From positions 6,062-21,425 of the forward strand of contig DCQA01000007.1 in assembly GCA_002323325.1 (NCBI GenBank): a stretch of 15,364 nt of DNA, written 5' to 3'. The stretch's first letter is position 1; every line of letters begins with the position of its first letter. The position numbers and the translations under genes are program-made. Below, piece by piece: positions 13,941 to 15,364 of this stretch. This DNA is from Coxiellaceae bacterium UBA1530. GTDB taxonomy: Bacteria > Pseudomonadota > Gammaproteobacteria > Coxiellales > Coxiellaceae. The notes under the pieces were generated by a model. It saw nothing but the letters and a program-made list of their open reading frames with translations, did not search any database and was not told the DNA's origin.

Positions 13941-13999
13941 GGGGGGCAGGTATGTTAGCTGTAGCTGGTAATGATTTGCGACAGTCATTGTTGCCCCCC
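13941..13999 (+). promoter_or_regulatory. Ribosome-binding site able to pair with codons 14-16
   Basis: The G-rich ribosome-binding region GGGGGGCA (13941-13948), just before ATG 13952, is exactly complementary to TGCCCCCC (13992-13999) inside the coding sequence, with one further G-U pair. The 8-bp GC-rich helix would enclose the start codon in a loop of about 43 bases and could limit translation. The pairing is read from the sequence; a regulatory role is inference. Confidence 0.4.
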
Positions 14000-15364
14000 C
14001 GCCTTCTTAAAATTGGCAATGGCAGTGACGATAGTGGCACTACGGATCCTGAGACAAGCCCGAGAGAATACTATATTGGTCATTCTGCTACTGGCTCTGG
14101 TTCTGGGTCGGGTTCTCCTGAAACGGTCGTTGATCCCAACAAAGAACTTGATCTTGGGTCTAAGGATGGTGTCGGCACTGATAATCAGTGGAATTATAGT
14201 GAAGTGCTTAGATGGACGTTCGCAACATCGCCAGCCATTCTCATGGGTTGGGCTTATGGGGCTTTAACAAACTCTAAACTTACAGATCTTGGTTGGCCTA
14301 AGGAGGTCGCTTTAACATGTAGTGCTTTTAGTGGGATTGTCAATGCGGGGTTATATGAGATCGTTGTTTTTAAGCTGTTAGGAGGAAAGGTCGACCGGAT
14401 ATTGGGGGATGAATATGAGTCTTTACCTGGTGAAGTAAATAGCCAGACGTCAGTCAGCTTGATGAAGCAGGCGACTGCGTATCTCGTCTATTTTATTTTT
14501 TCTCTTATTCCATCATTACCCGTTTTTTCTGCAGTGTATAATATTCGAAATTCTGTAGGGTTAACTAACCAAGGTTTTGGTGAGTTTGTGGTGTATACCA
14601 CATTTCTTTTGCGAGCAGTGGCCACAGCTCAATCCTTACCACAACTACCTGGTATTGTAATAGGGCTATTGAATAAGTTCAGAGCACTTTGTTCTTACAC
14701 TCAAAATCAATCATCGGGACTAGTCATCAACACTCAACCAGAGGGGCAAGAGGGTCAGCGAGGTTTAGTTAATTGTCATGCAAACTACAAAGAGTGGTTA
14801 GTCGGATCTTTCGTTGCTTGTGCGGTAACTTATTCATTGGCTGAACATTCATCAATTAGTAAAGCTTTGACTGATGTTGGTTTAAAACTGCATGGTGCCG
14901 AAGGTTTAGCTACAAAACTGTTGTTTGAGAGTGTCGGTGTGATCGTGCTACTGCCGTTTAATATAGAATGGTCACGCTCTGGTGTCGACTCTGTCTTAAA
15001 CCATTTTACTTACAGTACTTTAATCATCGTGTTGATCTGTATCCTAACAGGAGCACCAGCAGTCTCATTGACTGATTCAGCAAAGGATGACCCGGACTCA
15101 ACGCAATTAGAATTTGAGACCAGGCCACCAATGAGCATTTTTATTCTTATCGCGAGTTATTTGACGGGTGTCTCAATGAATATTGGTTCATTATGTAGAA
15201 ATTTAAATATTGGCGGTAGTGATACACATTGCACTGGCGGAATAGCTTATTTCTTTCAAGCATCCAGTGAGAGTCTTACTAGGATTGCGAGTAATTTAAG
15301 CACGCCCCAGGGGGCTTCGCAATCACCATTCTTTGCTGTGCGTAAAGAAACCAGTGGTGAAGAG
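13952..15364 (+). CDS. Polytopic membrane protein of unknown family, 3' end beyond window
   Basis: An open frame of 471 codons runs from ATG 13952 to the window edge without a stop. I do not recognise the family. Residues 1-83 are hydrophilic and rich in Ser, Gly, Thr and Asp, with a GSGSGSGSP run at 48-56 and no signal peptide. From 84 on there are about eight hydrophobic segments, near 86-106, 119-142, 174-195, 211-226, 282-297, 322-337, 354-372 and 394-412. Two regions look like copies of each other: E84..L110-T-D-L-G and E281..L306-T-D-V-G, then VDRIL at 147 and VDSVL at 345. A hydrophilic loop with several Asp and Glu sits at 373-391. Large multi-pass proteins without known relatives are frequent among secreted effectors of intracellular gammaproteobacteria, but nothing in the sequence proves secretion. 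Confidence 0.88.
   Translation, partial: MLAVAGNDLRQSLLPPRLLKIGNGSDDSGTTDPETSPREYYIGHSATGSGSGSGSPETVVDPNKELDLGSKDGVGTDNQWNYSEVLRWTFATSPAILMGWAYGALTNSKLTDLGWPKEVALTCSAFSGIVNAGLYEIVVFKLLGGKVDRILGDEYESLPGEVNSQTSVSLMKQATAYLVYFIFSLIPSLPVFSAVYNIRNSVGLTNQGFGEFVVYTTFLLRAVATAQSLPQLPGIVIGLLNKFRALCSYTQNQSSGLVINTQPEGQEGQRGLVNCHANYKEWLVGSFVACAVTYSLAEHSSISKALTDVGLKLHGAEGLATKLLFESVGVIVLLPFNIEWSRSGVDSVLNHFTYSTLIIVLICILTGAPAVSLTDSAKDDPDSTQLEFETRPPMSIFILIASYLTGVSMNIGSLCRNLNIGGSDTHCTGGIAYFFQASSESLTRIASNLSTPQGASQSPFFAVRKETSGEE

Noticed and set aside
13904..13951. A possible upstream start (ATT at 13925) for the last gene, preceded by AAGGAG at 13910-13915
   Set aside because: ATT starts are very rare, and the ATG at 13952 has its own purine-rich site; no ATG, GTG or TTG lies in the extra open region.
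14093..14116. The Gly-Ser codon run as a tandem-repeat contingency locus
   Set aside because: Only four imperfect hexamer units with varied third bases; too short and too degenerate for repeat slippage.
13971..14267. A 98-residue open frame on the plus strand inside the start of the last gene
   Set aside because: It is a shifted frame of the 471-codon gene beginning at 13952, has no ribosome-binding site, and its composition does not resemble a real protein.
1..15364. Mobile elements, tRNA genes and CRISPR arrays
   Set aside because: I looked for transposase motifs, terminal inverted repeats, cloverleaf-like segments and regularly spaced repeats and saw none.

Overview
The window reads as a stretch of chromosome from a moderately AT-rich gammaproteobacterium. 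The housekeeping genes have gammaproteobacterial sequence features: ubiC, zapE, yciA and wrbA homologues, and an OxyR whose redox cysteines sit at exactly the E. coli positions. An OxyR gene divergent from an ahpC-ahpD pair is a layout I associate with Legionella and Coxiella relatives, so Legionellales or a neighbouring order is a reasonable guess. I cannot name the genus. No tRNA, rRNA, insertion sequence or CRISPR array was found, and no gap between genes exceeds about 235 bases.

Layout. (1) 1-4387, plus strand: a tightly packed run of prfA (3' end), prmC, a malic or malolactic enzyme, hemH and rdgB, with overlaps or gaps of no more than 23 bases, probably one transcript. (2) 4423-7848: an uncharacterised lipoprotein gene and an ahpC-ahpD antioxidant pair on the minus strand, with oxyR divergent on the plus strand. 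The ahpC/oxyR gap holds a well-formed OxyR operator just upstream of a recognisable ahpC promoter, and a second similar half-operator near the oxyR start. (3) 7961-9399: a secreted DUF2807-type protein with a rho-independent terminator, then the acyl-CoA thioesterase yciA. (4) 9432-11041: an orphan helical protein on the minus strand whose leader carries four GGA motifs, divergent from a ubiC-like gene that overlaps a DUF1289 gene. (5) 11038-13730: wrbA-zapE on the minus strand, divergent from a yihY/brkB-type membrane protein gene. (6) 13952 to the window end: a 471-codon open frame with no stop, cut by the window edge. It encodes a polytopic membrane protein of unknown family, and my reading is that it is internally duplicated.

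Function. Most of the window is core metabolism and maintenance: translation termination, heme and ubiquinone synthesis, nucleotide-pool cleaning, malate use and peroxide defence. The most promising novelty is the last gene. It has a low-complexity hydrophilic N-terminus, a two-fold repeat of membrane segments, and a start region in which the G-rich ribosome-binding site can pair with a C-rich tract in codons 14-16. Other points to check are a Cys-rich insertion in ferrochelatase, the OxyR operator arrangement, and the GGA-rich leader of the orphan gene.
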